A DNA stretch of 64,000 nt from Pseudo-nitzschia pungens (GCA_037355855.1 CM074766.1:2418001-2482000); one strand, 5' to 3'; positions 11,101-22,616 are shown, counted from the stretch's first letter. The notes: a model not told the origin generated them from the letters alone. Numbers and translations: made by a program.

Positions 11101-11374
11101 GTTGCGCCACCAGCAGGGACTCGCTCGTGTAGTGCTGGTTGAGAAAGTCGATAGGGTCCGGTGGTGGTTGGTTGCTCCCGCCATTCTTGTTGGTGCCGCC
11201 GCCGCTTCGGCGGGTGGAAACGTAGGCGTCAAAGGCATCGAGCAGGCGGTTGGGATCGTGCGCCAGCGCCGCTGTCACGGTGGAAGAAGACAGAGGGGGG
11301 ACGACGGCGCGGGTTGCTGTCGGAACCACCGGGGTTCTCTGCTTGGACGGCGACTCGGTGCTGCTGGAATTCAT
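8153..11374 (-). CDS. VPS53: VPS53, GARP/EARP tethering complex subunit
   Basis: Joined exons 11374-10100, 9944-9059 and 8925-8153 (977 residues); introns of 155 and 133 bp have GTGAGT/GTACGT donors and CAG acceptors, and the phases add up exactly. VPS53 with VPS51, 52 and 54 tethers endosome-derived vesicles at the trans-Golgi network. The N-terminal third has coiled coils (ALEKRIQQVRSKASQSEKTVREI) followed by TTLKRLHMLIHAVEGLRQ, a hallmark of the Vps53 N-terminal domain. The C-terminal exon carries GSQQLLLDVYNLKTLIL and MSLKGIQRTQQAKLFEKFG, matching the C-terminal region of animal and plant VPS53. The first 60 residues are Ser/Thr/Pro-rich and variable. Length is close to the family's usual 800-900 residues. 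Confidence 0.92.
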
Positions 11375-12006
11375 TTTTATGATTCTAATATTGTAAGATC
11401 ACAACGGGGTGATGGTTTGTGTCGGGTGAATTGGTCTTGGTTGGGTCTTCCTTCTCGGGTCTCCTTTGGATTGCTTGCCGGACTGTCACCGAAGAGCGGG
11501 ACGTCTTTCCTTCGATGGTTGCTTTGTCGACTGCGATTTGCTGTGTCTTGCCGATTCCTTCCTAGAGCCGACGGTTGAGTTCTAGTTTTACTAGTAATCC
11601 AAACAGTGCTTCGATTGCTTCGTTAGATGTACTGTACGGTAACTTAATGTTTCGCTGTCATTGTCAGACTTTTTTTCGGTTTTCAGCTTCAGTTTTCTCC
11701 CAAACGTATTTTGTATTTATTTGGCAAAAATTTTAAGATTTGAGACATAATTTTCCAATGTTCGTGCGTTAGATACAGTGGTACCGTACACTTAGTACTA
11801 ATTTGTATGAAGTAAACTTAGTACCGGAACGTACTTGAACTGATGATTGACCTGCAACGATCTCCCACTACAATTCACAACGAATCATCGTAACATCGGT
11901 TCTGCAAAACTATACTTCGTTGTAATTCACTGTCAATATCCTAGTTTTGAGTCGACACAGCTAAAACTACGGAGAGCGCAATAAAATAATTCATCCCTTT
12001 TAAAAG
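11375..12006. other. Intergenic region between VPS53 and the HAT-repeat gene
   Basis: It lies upstream of VPS53 and downstream of the HAT-repeat gene, both on the - strand. It should hold the VPS53 promoter and the terminator of the other gene. The 12007-proximal half is AT-rich. No gene or repeat array is seen. Confidence 0.6.
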
Positions 12007-15000
12007 TTACGAGAAAAGAGAGTCTGCACCAAAGAGCATCTTCCTTCGCTCGGGCAAGCTTAACTTTTGGATCGGGTGATGCTGGTTCAATTCGGCAATG
12101 CCGGCAATGAAATTCGTAGGAGGGATAGAGCTTTCCAAAAGCTCTACACCATTATGTACAGTTTCAATGCCCATTTCAATCATTTCTTTCAGGGATGGCA
12201 TGGAAAGGAGTTCTTGGTCAATCACCTTTTCCCATGACGAAGTCTCAGTCGCAACAGTTTCTTCGGTCTTTTGTTCAAAGCGAGATACCACGGCGCATCT
12301 GCGAATTGCTGCAATGAGGTAGAGATGAGCGTTGGTCTTGATTTCGTCGAGAATGAAGTTAACTGCTCGAGCCAAAACATTTCTCGCGGTCTCCGTTGGC
12401 CCGGAACGACAGTGAAACCACAGTGGACCATAATTAGGGTCCGCATTTGCGCACCGAAGTTCCAGTTTCGAGATGTCGATAAAGTCAAGACTGCTTCCAG
12501 AATGAAGGCGTTCAATGACCAAATCAACCGAAGACTTGCCAAGTAGCACATGCCTGGCTTCCAAATCTTGCACGCCACTCTTTCCATCCCCCATAAGGTT
12601 GCGTATTTCGTTCAGTTCAAGGAGGATTTCGAAGATGTATTTGGAGAGGCTCTCCTTCCAATCTTCATCCTCTTCTTTTCCAATTTGTCCTTTGCTCTCT
12701 TCCCAAATCTGAGTACTGATAGGTACCAAGAGTTGGTCGAGAATCAGCAAACGAAGGGTCTCAAGGAATCCATCTCCGTACTGCGGAGTAAATTTCGTAG
12801 CGAAATATAGATGTCTACTGGCCCTTTGAAGGTCAAAAGTGCGAGAGAAAGGATTCAAGTGAATTCTTGCACCTTCGCACCAAACCTCTCCACTTTTTGG
12901 AACGGCATTCAATGCGAGCGCCAATGATTCGAATTGCGCTTCTTCGGCATCTGCGAGATGACGAAGTTGAATCAACGATGCCCACAGCCTGCCAGTTCCA
13001 GAGTGCTGCTGGAGGGCTTTCTGAGAGAGTGCAATGGCTTTCGGATAGTTTCCATTCCGAATTGCTAACATCACACTCTCAAGCCATACTTTCCAGTCGG
13101 AACCACCGACGTTCCGACTTCTACATAAAATTGCACTTGCAAGTTCAACGTCCCCTACAAACTCCTCCAGCCTTGCGCATTCCAATAGAGCCACTGCTCT
13201 ACCTTTATCTGGCACAACCCTATGGGCTCGAAGAAAAAGTCTTCTCGCTGTGTCAGAGTTTCCAGCTGCCACTTCCATTCTTCCGGCTGCAAGCCATACC
13301 TTCCATCGAAGATTCGGGGGACAGGACACAATAGTCAACGCGAAGCGTTTTCGACTCATTTCCATCACTTGCAAAAAGGTTGGATCAGTTGATGATGTCA
13401 GATTCTCTGTTGAGGACCGTTCTAGCATTTGTGCAGCTTCCAGGTGAACTTTCCAAATAAGCTCCTTGCTAATGCTTAGAGTGGCTCGGTCGATCATTGC
13501 CATAGACTGGGGTAGACAATATGACTTCTCTTCGAGATCCAATTCTTCGCAGAGACGGAATGCTCCGAACCAAAGAGGTCCATACCTTGGAATTGCGGCC
13601 AACCCACGTTCAACGACTGCAAGAGCCTCTTTCGAACGGCCAAGATCCTTTTCCAACTTGTAAGCTTCGAGATATAAAGGGCCGTACCATGGGACATGAT
13701 GCATGAGATATTTTAGAACTCGTCTAGCCATGACATCATTACCAGCTCTTGCCTCAAGCATAGCTCCCTCGAGAACTGTTCGCCAGACCTTCTCGATTCC
13801 AACATGCTTGAGTCGTGAGAGAAATTCTCTTGCACGACCAAGATTTCCTCTTTTCTCTTCGTGTTTGATGGCACGAGTCAACAAACTTTCGCTGTACTCG
13901 CAATATTCCAAACCTGCAGAAAGAATTTTGGCACAGGCGTTCATGTTTCCACATTCCTCCTCCAATTTGCTAAATTCAAGCCATCCTTGGCTTGCATACG
14001 GCTGGAGCTTGTAGACTTGCTGGTACAATTTTCTCGCTTCTTCGAATCGATTCGAACGTTTTGCCAAGTCCGCAAGCTCAAGATAAACTCTCCAGTGAAT
14101 AGACTCGGGGAGAGAGTTATCCGATAACGATAGCATCGCAAACTTCTCTGCATCTTGGAAAGACGTCCGTTCTTCGGACCGAAGCTTTCGATAGAAGTCT
14201 TTGAACGCGGATCGCGTAGCAGGACTTTCCGTTAGCTCGGCACGCTTGGCGTCGGCAGGATCTTCTGTTACTTCTGAAGGTGCTGCCGTTGGAGCAACAT
14301 TCGCATTGTCAGTAACAATTTCTTCTACAGGAGTACTCAATGCTCGTTCAACATGAATGGGCGTGCTCCTGTCTTTGTGTTTCTTCTTCCCTCCCTTCGT
14401 ATTTGTCACCGACTTCTTCCCAGTCGTCGACGCCGAAGGGTTCCCTTCATTAATACCACCTCCGTTTGACCCCGTGTCAGTTTTCTGGTACCCCTTGTCA
14501 CAAGCGCTATCATTCTTCTGTTGCTGAGTCTTAGCGGCCCACTTCTGTGCCCGAGAAGGATTTCTGGCTTTCCGTTGATTCTTTCCACGACTAGGTGGTC
14601 GCCCAACGGATGAAGCGAAAGATGATCTTGACTGCGCAGCACTAGAGTTGATCCCAAAGGCTTGCTGCAAGCCTTCCCCATGAGCTGAATTTTGCTCACC
14701 CTCTTGACTATTCCATGTCGGAGTAGGCTTTACCATGCTAGGAGCAACTGTTGGCTCGAGCAGAACTTGTGGCGAATGATGCATTCTAAACTGCTGTATC
14801 TGCCAACCCCCAACACTTGAATAAGGGTTCGATCCATGCCCGCTGTATTGTTGATCGAGATTTGAAGCAGGTTGCATGCCCTCGTATTGCATAGATACAT
14901 TCGACGCCCAAGGTTGCTGGTTCGGCACAAAGTGTGCGGGTTGCTGCTGAGGTGCTTGAGCACTTCCATTTACAATAGGATCTTCTGTCAAAGTAGGTCC

Positions 15001-17202
15001 ATGAGGATTGTGCATGGCTATGGGTGCGTTCATTTGGTAAGCAGCATTGTGGTGGTGATGAAAGTTCAACGTCGGACTGTGAGACATTGGAGGTGGATGG
15101 TTGCAGGTGCTCATAGAAAACATCGGATTGTGAGTGTGCTGTGCGTTTCCAAAATGCGGTACAACAGTTTGGAAGCTGGAGCTGTGACCAAATGCAGGGG
15201 TGCCTTGAAAGTATGGAGGAGGCGTAGGTGCCTGATGTACTTGTGAAGGATCCGAAAAACTTGTTCCAAAAGCTGGTGATCCGGTCGGAAATGGACGGTA
15301 GGATGCAGACACATCAAAAGGGGAATTTCCCTGTCCCCTGCCATCAAAAAACGCGCCAGTAACTGGCGGAGGATGAAGTGACGGTTGCTGTTGTTGACGA
15401 GCAATTGCAGGTGTCCCGCTAGCAAGTCTAGTTGGAGGGGAGAACGCCCCACCAAAGTTCAGTGCTGGCGCGTTCATCTCAATATGACCCTGCTGCTGCC
15501 TGGCGAATTCAGCAAAGGAAGAATGCCCTTGTCCAACGATTCCACTTCCAAAAGATAAATCTGCTGGACAGGAGTCGTAAGTAGAGCTACTTCCTGTTCG
15601 GCTTCGAAGTGGAGTGGGTTGATGGGCATTGGGTAAAAAAGTGTTTCCACCTGGACGATTCCAAGATGATGCCGAAGAAGTCCCGGAGAACGAAGAGAAT
15701 GACGTGCCGCTCCTGTCAATTCCTCCGCGTGACCTTCCGGCTCTGTCCAATCTGGATTTACGTCCTCGATGGGCATTTCGAGGTACTCTTGACGGCTGGT
15801 GCTGATTTTGCTCCACGTTCACGATAAATGGAGTTGTCCAGCTCTCGGCGACGGTTGTAGTGGTGCTATCGTGCTGACGTCCACAGACCCTTTCACCAAT
15901 CACGCCATTGATGCCTTCATTACTTGTGGGAAGATCTTTATCTTCGGCGGATGCCGTTCCACTGCGAAAAACAAAATGGCTGATCTTTTGTGTCTCGTCA
16001 GAATTCTCGTCGTCTTCTTGTAGCAAGTTTCCAAGGTCTTCGGTGAGTCGAAGTGTGTTTGGAGAATACAAATTCCTTCCTTCGTTTTCGATGTGACCTT
16101 GCTGTTTTTGATCGGACGCTCCCGTCCAAGGTGAATCCAAAGAGCCACCCTCGGTGTTTCCACGGGTAGTTATGCTTTGATCTTCAGAACCCAAAGGACT
16201 TGCAGAAGACCTCTTGTTATCATCCATTCTTTTGTCCCTAGTGGCCAATGGTGATGTCAGTGTCAATCCAAATCCTAGCCCAGACGCATCCGTTCCTTGG
16301 GACGCATGATTGGGATCTTGTGGAAGTTTCGCAGGACTCGCGGAGGCAGCAGTTGCCAGAGCAGAAGAGTGCATTTTGCTTGCACCTGGCGTACGTCGCA
16401 TGCTTTCTCGTTCGAAACTATCGCTTCTATCTGATCGTGACTTCGAGTCACTTCCCATCGTAGATCCTTGATTTTGGTTCCCAACATCGTAGTTAGAACG
16501 ATACATCTGTGCACCCGGAGTGCGGCGAACCGACTCTCCATCATTCACATTCAAGTTCATGCCCATAGCACCAAACCGACTGCGAGTATTTTGAGAGATA
16601 TCAGCGCATGCAACATTGTGAGAATGAGATCCGATGGGAGCCGAGGCATTCCTTCGGATTCTCTCGTATTCCAGTTTCACCATTTCGCGCTCTTCTTCCT
16701 CGTTTTCGTAAACGTCGACCTCATCAATCAGAGTAGGTGTCGATAGGTCAACGAACTTCGGAGCGTCGCTTCCTCTCCTGATGAAACGACCTCCTTCTCC
16801 ATCCTTGTCAGAATTATGACCCTGATCTTTACCCAGATCATCCCCTTGTTGATAGTTGCAGTTGTAGTCTACCATGTCATCCTCGTAGTGCGAGTCTGCT
16901 ACACCTCTATTGAGACGCTTTTCGCCTCCACTACCACCACTACCTCTACTACCACCTGCAACTCTCCCCCCCATGCCGTTGATGTTGTTTCCACTGTTGT
17001 TGTTGTTTTTGTTGTTGTTGTTGTTACGACGGTAGCGACACTTCCCTTTGCAACACGAGCACCTACTGTAGCCACAACTAGATGCTCTCGGCTGTGAATT
17101 TTTCACCGTAGAGTGCACGCGGCGCGAGCGCGTAGACGCTGAAAAATCCACAGCAGCTCCCTCCGCTGCATCTTGGCTGCTTCCACCTTCTCGTGGATCC
17201 AT
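12007..17202 (-). CDS. Large HAT/TPR-repeat protein with Q/N/G-rich N-terminus
   Basis: A single exon encodes 1731 residues. Residues 1 to about 1000 are low-complexity: an Arg/Asn stretch with RRNNNNNKNNNN, Ser/Arg segments, and a His/Pro/Gln/Asn-rich prion-like part. From about residue 1000 to the end, repeated helical pairs appear, such as HWRVYLELADLAKRSNRFEE, WLEFSKLEEECGNMNACAKI and LWFGAFRLCEELD. These fit half-a-TPR (HAT) repeats, typical of RNA-processing scaffolds such as PRP6, Clf1 and CstF-77. I cannot match it to one of those families, so an RNA-processing role is inference. The start at 17202 is the first Met in a clean frame. Confidence 0.82.
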   Translation of the reverse strand: MDPREGGSSQDAAEGAAVDFSASTRSRRVHSTVKNSQPRASSCGYSRCSCCKGKCRYRRNNNNNKNNNNSGNNINGMGGRVAGGSRGSGGSGGEKRLNRGVADSHYEDDMVDYNCNYQQGDDLGKDQGHNSDKDGEGGRFIRRGSDAPKFVDLSTPTLIDEVDVYENEEEEREMVKLEYERIRRNASAPIGSHSHNVACADISQNTRSRFGAMGMNLNVNDGESVRRTPGAQMYRSNYDVGNQNQGSTMGSDSKSRSDRSDSFERESMRRTPGASKMHSSALATAASASPAKLPQDPNHASQGTDASGLGFGLTLTSPLATRDKRMDDNKRSSASPLGSEDQSITTRGNTEGGSLDSPWTGASDQKQQGHIENEGRNLYSPNTLRLTEDLGNLLQEDDENSDETQKISHFVFRSGTASAEDKDLPTSNEGINGVIGERVCGRQHDSTTTTVAESWTTPFIVNVEQNQHQPSRVPRNAHRGRKSRLDRAGRSRGGIDRSGTSFSSFSGTSSASSWNRPGGNTFLPNAHQPTPLRSRTGSSSTYDSCPADLSFGSGIVGQGHSSFAEFARQQQGHIEMNAPALNFGGAFSPPTRLASGTPAIARQQQQPSLHPPPVTGAFFDGRGQGNSPFDVSASYRPFPTGSPAFGTSFSDPSQVHQAPTPPPYFQGTPAFGHSSSFQTVVPHFGNAQHTHNPMFSMSTCNHPPPMSHSPTLNFHHHHNAAYQMNAPIAMHNPHGPTLTEDPIVNGSAQAPQQQPAHFVPNQQPWASNVSMQYEGMQPASNLDQQYSGHGSNPYSSVGGWQIQQFRMHHSPQVLLEPTVAPSMVKPTPTWNSQEGEQNSAHGEGLQQAFGINSSAAQSRSSFASSVGRPPSRGKNQRKARNPSRAQKWAAKTQQQKNDSACDKGYQKTDTGSNGGGINEGNPSASTTGKKSVTNTKGGKKKHKDRSTPIHVERALSTPVEEIVTDNANVAPTAAPSEVTEDPADAKRAELTESPATRSAFKDFYRKLRSEERTSFQDAEKFAMLSLSDNSLPESIHWRVYLELADLAKRSNRFEEARKLYQQVYKLQPYASQGWLEFSKLEEECGNMNACAKILSAGLEYCEYSESLLTRAIKHEEKRGNLGRAREFLSRLKHVGIEKVWRTVLEGAMLEARAGNDVMARRVLKYLMHHVPWYGPLYLEAYKLEKDLGRSKEALAVVERGLAAIPRYGPLWFGAFRLCEELDLEEKSYCLPQSMAMIDRATLSISKELIWKVHLEAAQMLERSSTENLTSSTDPTFLQVMEMSRKRFALTIVSCPPNLRWKVWLAAGRMEVAAGNSDTARRLFLRAHRVVPDKGRAVALLECARLEEFVGDVELASAILCRSRNVGGSDWKVWLESVMLAIRNGNYPKAIALSQKALQQHSGTGRLWASLIQLRHLADAEEAQFESLALALNAVPKSGEVWCEGARIHLNPFSRTFDLQRASRHLYFATKFTPQYGDGFLETLRLLILDQLLVPISTQIWEESKGQIGKEEDEDWKESLSKYIFEILLELNEIRNLMGDGKSGVQDLEARHVLLGKSSVDLVIERLHSGSSLDFIDISKLELRCANADPNYGPLWFHCRSGPTETARNVLARAVNFILDEIKTNAHLYLIAAIRRCAVVSRFEQKTEETVATETSSWEKVIDQELLSMPSLKEMIEMGIETVHNGVELLESSIPPTNFIAGIAELNQHHPIQKLSLPERRKMLFGADSLFS

Positions 17203-17996
17203 TGTCGTTCGTCGCAGTCTAGCCTAGTCTACAAGACCAGATTAGACGGTCCCTGGACTGCCTCAACAGAACAGAACAGAACAGAACTAATGATGTCGTC
17301 GATACAACCCACGGTCTCGTCTCTCCTTCCAACTTCCAGCAACACAACAACGAACACGAGGTTTATCAAAACACGATGTGGTGGGCAGAAGGGGGAGTTC
17401 ATCCTTACTTAGCAGCGCTGAGAGCGTAACCACCTTCGGCTACAGAGCTGAGAGATGGTAGTTTTTCTGTGTACGTTGAACACGAGAGGGATGGGTCAGC
17501 GCGCATATGCCAGCTTTGACTATGTTGAATTGCACCGCACGCCTGTTTATTTTTTAATGTTAATTTTTCTCTTAATTTTTTGTTCCGGTTATTTAGACCT
17601 CTCATTGCAATATTTTTCGCAAATTTTAGTAGGAGTATACAGTAAACAATAAGAAACTAATCGGATGACGCCAAAGCAGGACAGTCATTAAAAATAGATT
17701 TTACTCACGATCATCCGTGAATCAACAGAAAATGAAAGGAGCTCTATCCTCACTCCTCACCACCAATCGCTTCAATTTTAACTTTCTCTCCGAACTCTGA
17801 TCTCAGATCACAGTTTTTCGGATTTTCTTTTCGAGACTCCAAAAGAGTGTTGCAAGGTTCAAGCTTACTACGAGATAGTGGCAACACCTGAGGAGGATTG
17901 GTTGCGATACGGAATAGAAATAGACGCCTCTGAGGATCAGGGAGCAAGCAGGTTTCACTCTCTACGCCACACACCCCACTAATCGACACTCACACA
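17203..17996. promoter_or_regulatory. Shared divergent promoter region
   Basis: These 794 bp separate the start codons of the HAT-repeat gene (-) and the DBP9-like gene (+), so both promoters must lie here. A short AACAG tandem (about 17270-17286) is visible near the HAT-gene end. No defined core element could be assigned. Confidence 0.5.
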
Positions 17997-20345
17997 ATGG
18001 CGCCTTCCATTCTCGACCCGAATGAGACCTTCGCGTCGCTCACCGAATCTGTCGGACTCGACAATCGACTGCGAAAGGCGGTTCAACGACTTGGCCATAT
18101 CCGTCCTACGCTAGTCCAGTCAAAATGCCTTCCTCTGGCAATCACTTCCGGACGAGATTTGTTGGTGAGAGCAAAAACCGGATCCGGGAAGACTCTGGCC
18201 TATTGTCTACCTTTGTTGCAGAAAATCCTTCGTTCCTCGGAATCGTCGAATCATGCTCCCGGAGTCCGAGCCGTTGTACTGGTTCCGACTCGAGAGCTCT
18301 GCTCGCAGGTGTTCAAAACGTTGCAATCCCTGGTCTATTATTGCGACGAAGTCATCTCTTTGGCTGTTCTCAGTGCAACTCGTGGGCGTGGGGAAAAGGC
18401 GCACCAAGAGCTTGCACGACAAAAGGCCATGCTGCGAGACCGTCCGGATGTGATTGTGGCAACCCCTGCTGGCTTGTTGACTCATATCCGCAATGGCGAT
18501 GTGAATTTGAAGGAATCTATGGAAACACTGGTTGTCGATGAGGCAGACTTGGTCCTATCTTATGGTAAGAATTGCAAATTCTTGAAAACAAATACAAGAC
18601 GCATTCACCGATACGATCGTCGAGTATTTTTTCTTTGTCGACCCATGAGATCGATAACTTGATTTGTATCATTATCGATGTTTCAGTGATTTTGATTGTA
18701 GATCCCGTAGAGAGAATTCATTTGTATCCTAATTTTCCGTGTTTGCCCTACTGTCAAAAATCGTGTCGACAGGTTACAAAGATGATATTTCCGAAATTAT
18801 CAGATCTTTGCCACGGATATGTCAGGGATTTCTCATGTCTGCCACTTTGTCCCCTGAGTTGAATTCGTTGAAAAAAGTTGTGCTTCATTCGCCGGTCGTT
18901 CTGAAATTGGAAAATGATGGCGCAAACAAAAACGATGGGAGTGGACATTTGACTCAATTTTATTTACAGCTACCCAGAAAAGACAAGAACCTTGTGTTGT
19001 ACGTCTTCCTCAAACTCGGATTGCTGAAGGGAAAAGGTATATTTTTTGTCAACTCGACAGATGGGGGCTACAGGCTCAAACTCTTTTTGGAACAGTTTCA
19101 CATTCGATCGTCTGTCTTGAACGCCGAATTGCCCTTTCGGAGTCGGCTGAATATCATTGAACAGTTTAATGTTGGAAACTTCGACTACTTGATTGCGACC
19201 GACGAAAGTACGGATGCAGCCGACACGGACGACGAAGACGAAAGCGACAACGAAGATGACGATATGGACAGCGACGATGATAGCCATGCACCACAAAAAG
19301 GCCCGAAGAGCAAAAAGAAAAAGGACGAAGAATATGGAGTATCTCGTGGTTTAGACTTTCGCAATGTGTCATTCGTTGTCAATGTCGACTTCCCACCTTC
19401 TGCGCGATCTTATGCTCATCGAGTTGGGAGAACTGCTCGCGGAGGAGCGAAAGGAGTTGCCTTGAGTTTGGTAGAGAAAGACTCTTACGATGAACACGAA
19501 GTTTTGCGAGCTGTGCAAGACGACCAACCCAAAATTTCCAACGCCGGAGCTGCTACTGATACCCTTCAATCATCGACAGCGGGCTCGACAGATCCATCGA
19601 CGGACACTCCTTCTAACGAGCAATGCCAACCATCTCCTCTTGATTTCGATTTGCGGGAAATTGAGGGATTTCGCTATCGAGTCGAAGATGTTTCGAGGGC
19701 TGTTACGAAGAATTCAATCAAGGAAGCCCGTGCGGCGGAACTTCGTGCAGAAATTCTGAACTCGGAACGTCTGCAGGCTCACTTCGAGGACAACCCCACT
19801 GACTTGCAACTGTTGCGCCACGACCGGCTTGCAACGAACGCATCGAAAGTACAAGAGCACTTGAAGTACGTTTCAATTTCATCGTTTTCGAGATTGAATA
19901 TTTTTGAATTGAAAATGCCAACGTTCTAACAATTCATCTTTGACTCATTTTTTTCCAACTATTGTGCAGGCACATTCCAAAATACTTGCTCCCACGAGGT
20001 ATGCAGGTAGCAGATCTGAATCGCAAACGCAAAAGAAAGAAGACGAGAGGAGAAAAGATGCGTCGCTCGACAAAGGATCCTCTTCAGTCTTTCAGTGATG
20101 GGGATGTGAATCTTGACGGTCTAGATGGTGATGACATGGACCTGGCCGACTTTGGTGGAGACGAGGGAATGGAGAAGAAACAAAAGCGAGAGGATCCAGA
20201 AAGCAAAACGTTGATGCATACCAGGGATGGAACCGGCAAGAGCACTGCTGGTCGCAACGCTTGGAAAGAAAAGCACAGAAAGGGTAAATTTTCCAAAAAG
20301 ACACGATTGTCCGACAGGAAAAACAAGGATCCCTTGGGCATTTAA
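17997..20345 (+). CDS. DBP9: DEAD-box RNA helicase, DBP9/DDX56 type
   Basis: Joined exons 17997-18564, 18773-19865 and 19970-20345 (678 residues); introns are 208 and 104 bp. The first join restores DEADLVLSYGYKDDI, the second EHLKHIPKYLLPRG. DBP9/DDX56 acts in the nucleolus in 27S pre-rRNA and 60S subunit maturation. Motifs: F-x-x-x-x-x-x-GLD start, Q-region RPTLVQSKCLPLA, Walker A AKTGSGKT near residue 60, PTRELCSQ, VVDEADLVLSYG near 180, MSATLSPE, and AHRVGRTARGG near 404. An Asp/Glu/Lys-rich insert of about 40 residues sits between the IATDES and RGLDF motifs, where DBP9 relatives also carry an insert. DVSRAVTKNSIKEARAAELR and HIPKYLLP are DBP9-typical. The tail is basic. Confidence 0.92.
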
Positions 20346-21098
20346 AGTTGGGGCAGAATTCCCAGCACCAAATGTTATCGTTGGTGCAACATCTGCACAA
20401 CACATGCTTGAAGCTGCTGTGGCTAGAATAAACTTGTTCACTAGTCCATCATTCATTTACAAGCATTCATAGAAATAGTTTCTGTATTGAAAGATCTTAC
20501 TAGCATTACAGTAAAAGATAGTACTAAGTGCAGGTGATGGGTTTGTAATTTGTAAGTTCCTTCTGAAGTATTTGTACCTGGTGGGGTTGCTTTCAACCTT
20601 CAACTTCATATCTGGTTTGAAAGCTATCTTAGTCCCTTCAATCTAAAAAAAATTGATGGATGTTTCCAGGATTTTCATGTACTTCGTAGTAAGGTTTAGC
20701 CAATTTTCAGCGTCACGATCAAATTCGATGTTTGAGAGTGTCGACCGAGTGAACTTTTTAGACACGCTGAACTGATGGCCCCGAGACTGCTCCGCAAAAA
20801 AGTCTTATTCAATCCACCTCAACATAAACCGTTATCTGTCAATGGCGGAAGTCGAAGGTCACTCATTGGGGGTGGGGTGGTGAGAAGAATTGAAGAGAGA
20901 GACGCAACATTTGTTGTCACCATTGTTGGCGCTTTCTTCGCTTTCTTCTTCACAAGAAGTAAATTCTAAATCCTTGGAAAACGAGAAGATCTCGAAGAGA
21001 AGATGGTGGATGGTATCAAGTGCAGGTGCCCCAAAGAATTCGAAAAAAAATTATCGGAAAGTCAGGTGATTTGACTCGTACTGAGCCATCTGCGTTCA
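20346..21098. other. Intergenic region downstream of DBP9
   Basis: It contains the 3' region of the DBP9-like gene and the upstream region of the 505-residue protein gene. A 64-codon frame at 20775-20969 ends in a hydrophobic stretch (FVVTIVGAFFAFFF). It could encode a tail-anchored micropeptide, but nothing else supports it. Confidence 0.5.
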
Positions 21099-22616
21099 AT
21101 GATGGAGAGCCATTCTAGCAAAGAAACCTTGTACCCTCGGTTTCTGTCCCTTCGTATTCATTCGTCAATTCTACAATCTACAGAAGAAAACGAAGCAAGC
21201 ATTGCCAGCTCTGGAGAGAAAGATATTCTGCTTCTTCCCGACGATGTTGTGTTTGGAACTTCATCGGAACAAATTGGTGACGACACCACAAAACTGCAAA
21301 GCACGGACAAAACCGCAAACGATGCCCATATCTACACTAGGGAAGAGAGTGTTGGTGCGAGTCACGTCTTTCTAATGGACGAAAGAATGTGTCGGGAACA
21401 AGCCAGTGATGACGGTGCTTCTAACAAACGGTTTGACTTTGTAGCATCTATTGCCGACCCTCAAAAAATAGTTGTACAACCTTCTGCCGACAAAATCAAA
21501 GAGTTGGGGAGAAGGGCCCGTGCTCGAAAAGAGCGGGAGCGACAGAACCGAAAAGGAATCAAGATATTTGACGACTCTGCTTTGGTGGCCGAACAAATAC
21601 AACAACAAGGAAAGAAATCAATGTCGCTGTCAAAATCCACTGCCAACATCTCTTCCCTCACTACCACGGGCACGAAAAAGCGTCAACCGCAACAAACGCG
21701 ACGCAGCAGTCAGGCACAGATTCGCGCCGCCAAAACGAAACGAAAACTGGACAAGTTGGTGTGGAGGCCGGATTTGTCCCACATAGAGGTTCCATTCGAA
21801 GACCAACAATCTTCGTACGTCCGGCTCCACGGTCTTCCGGTCGGCTCTACTTTTGAATCGGTCAGAAAGTTTTTCACCGGCCTCGTTCCGGAACGAATCT
21901 TGTTGCTACTCAGCAACCGACGAGAAATGTGGGAATCGGACGCGTCGTACGATGACTTGTCGTCCTATGACCTTCGCGGTGCTGTATATACAAACGACGA
22001 GGTTCGGGTCGTGGTAAAGTTTGGTTCCGTCTCGGCTGCGAGGCTGGCGGTGGAACGATCGGGTGAGACCATTCTCTCCAAGCATCTCGACAAACACAAC
22101 CGCCGGGGAATCATTAGTGATCTACCGGATGAGTTTTTGATCGGAGTTACCCATGTGTCGAAAGAGCTATCGTCGCACCTATCGAGACTGTCCATCGACG
22201 CTGTTCCCGGTGTTCCATTCGACGCGTGTCTGCGCCACGTCGAATCAAAGCTCGATCCAATAGTAAGGGGAACTCTGTGGTCTAGCGTTCGAAGAGCTTG
22301 CAGTGTCAGAGTCGATAACGAAATCAAACGGTGCAACATTTTCATGGACAAGGACGACTATCTAGACGATTGCACCTCAAATGCAATGGATTTTCTTTCG
22401 TTTGCTGGATACCAGAAAAACGCCAAGCACCACAATCGGCTGCTCCGAATATACGAAGACCTGATAGGATCCATTGCCATGAATGGTCCGGAAGACGCCA
22501 CGATATCTAGTGATCCCCTCGTTCGATTGACCGCTCATGCCTGCTCGGTTCTCGAAGACGAGATGGATCGCATAGACATCTTGTTGCATCAATACCGCAC
22601 CTCGAGATTTCGCTAG
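21099..22616 (+). CDS. Unrecognised protein with possible RRM-like domain
   Basis: Uninterrupted 505-residue frame. Residues 1-130 look disordered and acidic. About 130-150 is an Arg/Lys/Glu helix (LGRRARARKERERQNRKG), then a Gln/Lys/Thr-rich basic region to about 215. Residues around 235-330 begin YVRLHGLPVGSTFESVRKFF and continue to VRVVVKFGSVSAARLAVERS. The order strand, helix, strand, strand, FGSVSAARLAV helix resembles an RNA-recognition motif, but the RNP consensus aromatics are weak. The C-terminal 150 residues are helical with no recognised domain. An RNA-related function is only a hypothesis. It converges with the next gene, with 151 bp between stops. Confidence 0.75.
   Translation: MMESHSSKETLYPRFLSLRIHSSILQSTEENEASIASSGEKDILLLPDDVVFGTSSEQIGDDTTKLQSTDKTANDAHIYTREESVGASHVFLMDERMCREQASDDGASNKRFDFVASIADPQKIVVQPSADKIKELGRRARARKERERQNRKGIKIFDDSALVAEQIQQQGKKSMSLSKSTANISSLTTTGTKKRQPQQTRRSSQAQIRAAKTKRKLDKLVWRPDLSHIEVPFEDQQSSYVRLHGLPVGSTFESVRKFFTGLVPERILLLLSNRREMWESDASYDDLSSYDLRGAVYTNDEVRVVVKFGSVSAARLAVERSGETILSKHLDKHNRRGIISDLPDEFLIGVTHVSKELSSHLSRLSIDAVPGVPFDACLRHVESKLDPIVRGTLWSSVRRACSVRVDNEIKRCNIFMDKDDYLDDCTSNAMDFLSFAGYQKNAKHHNRLLRIYEDLIGSIAMNGPEDATISSDPLVRLTAHACSVLEDEMDRIDILLHQYRTSRFR

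Noticed and set aside
10055..11578. 507-codon + strand frame opposite VPS53 exon 1
   Set aside because: Composition (Leu/Gly/Arg/Val-rich) reflects the complement of the VPS53 codons; no domain is visible.
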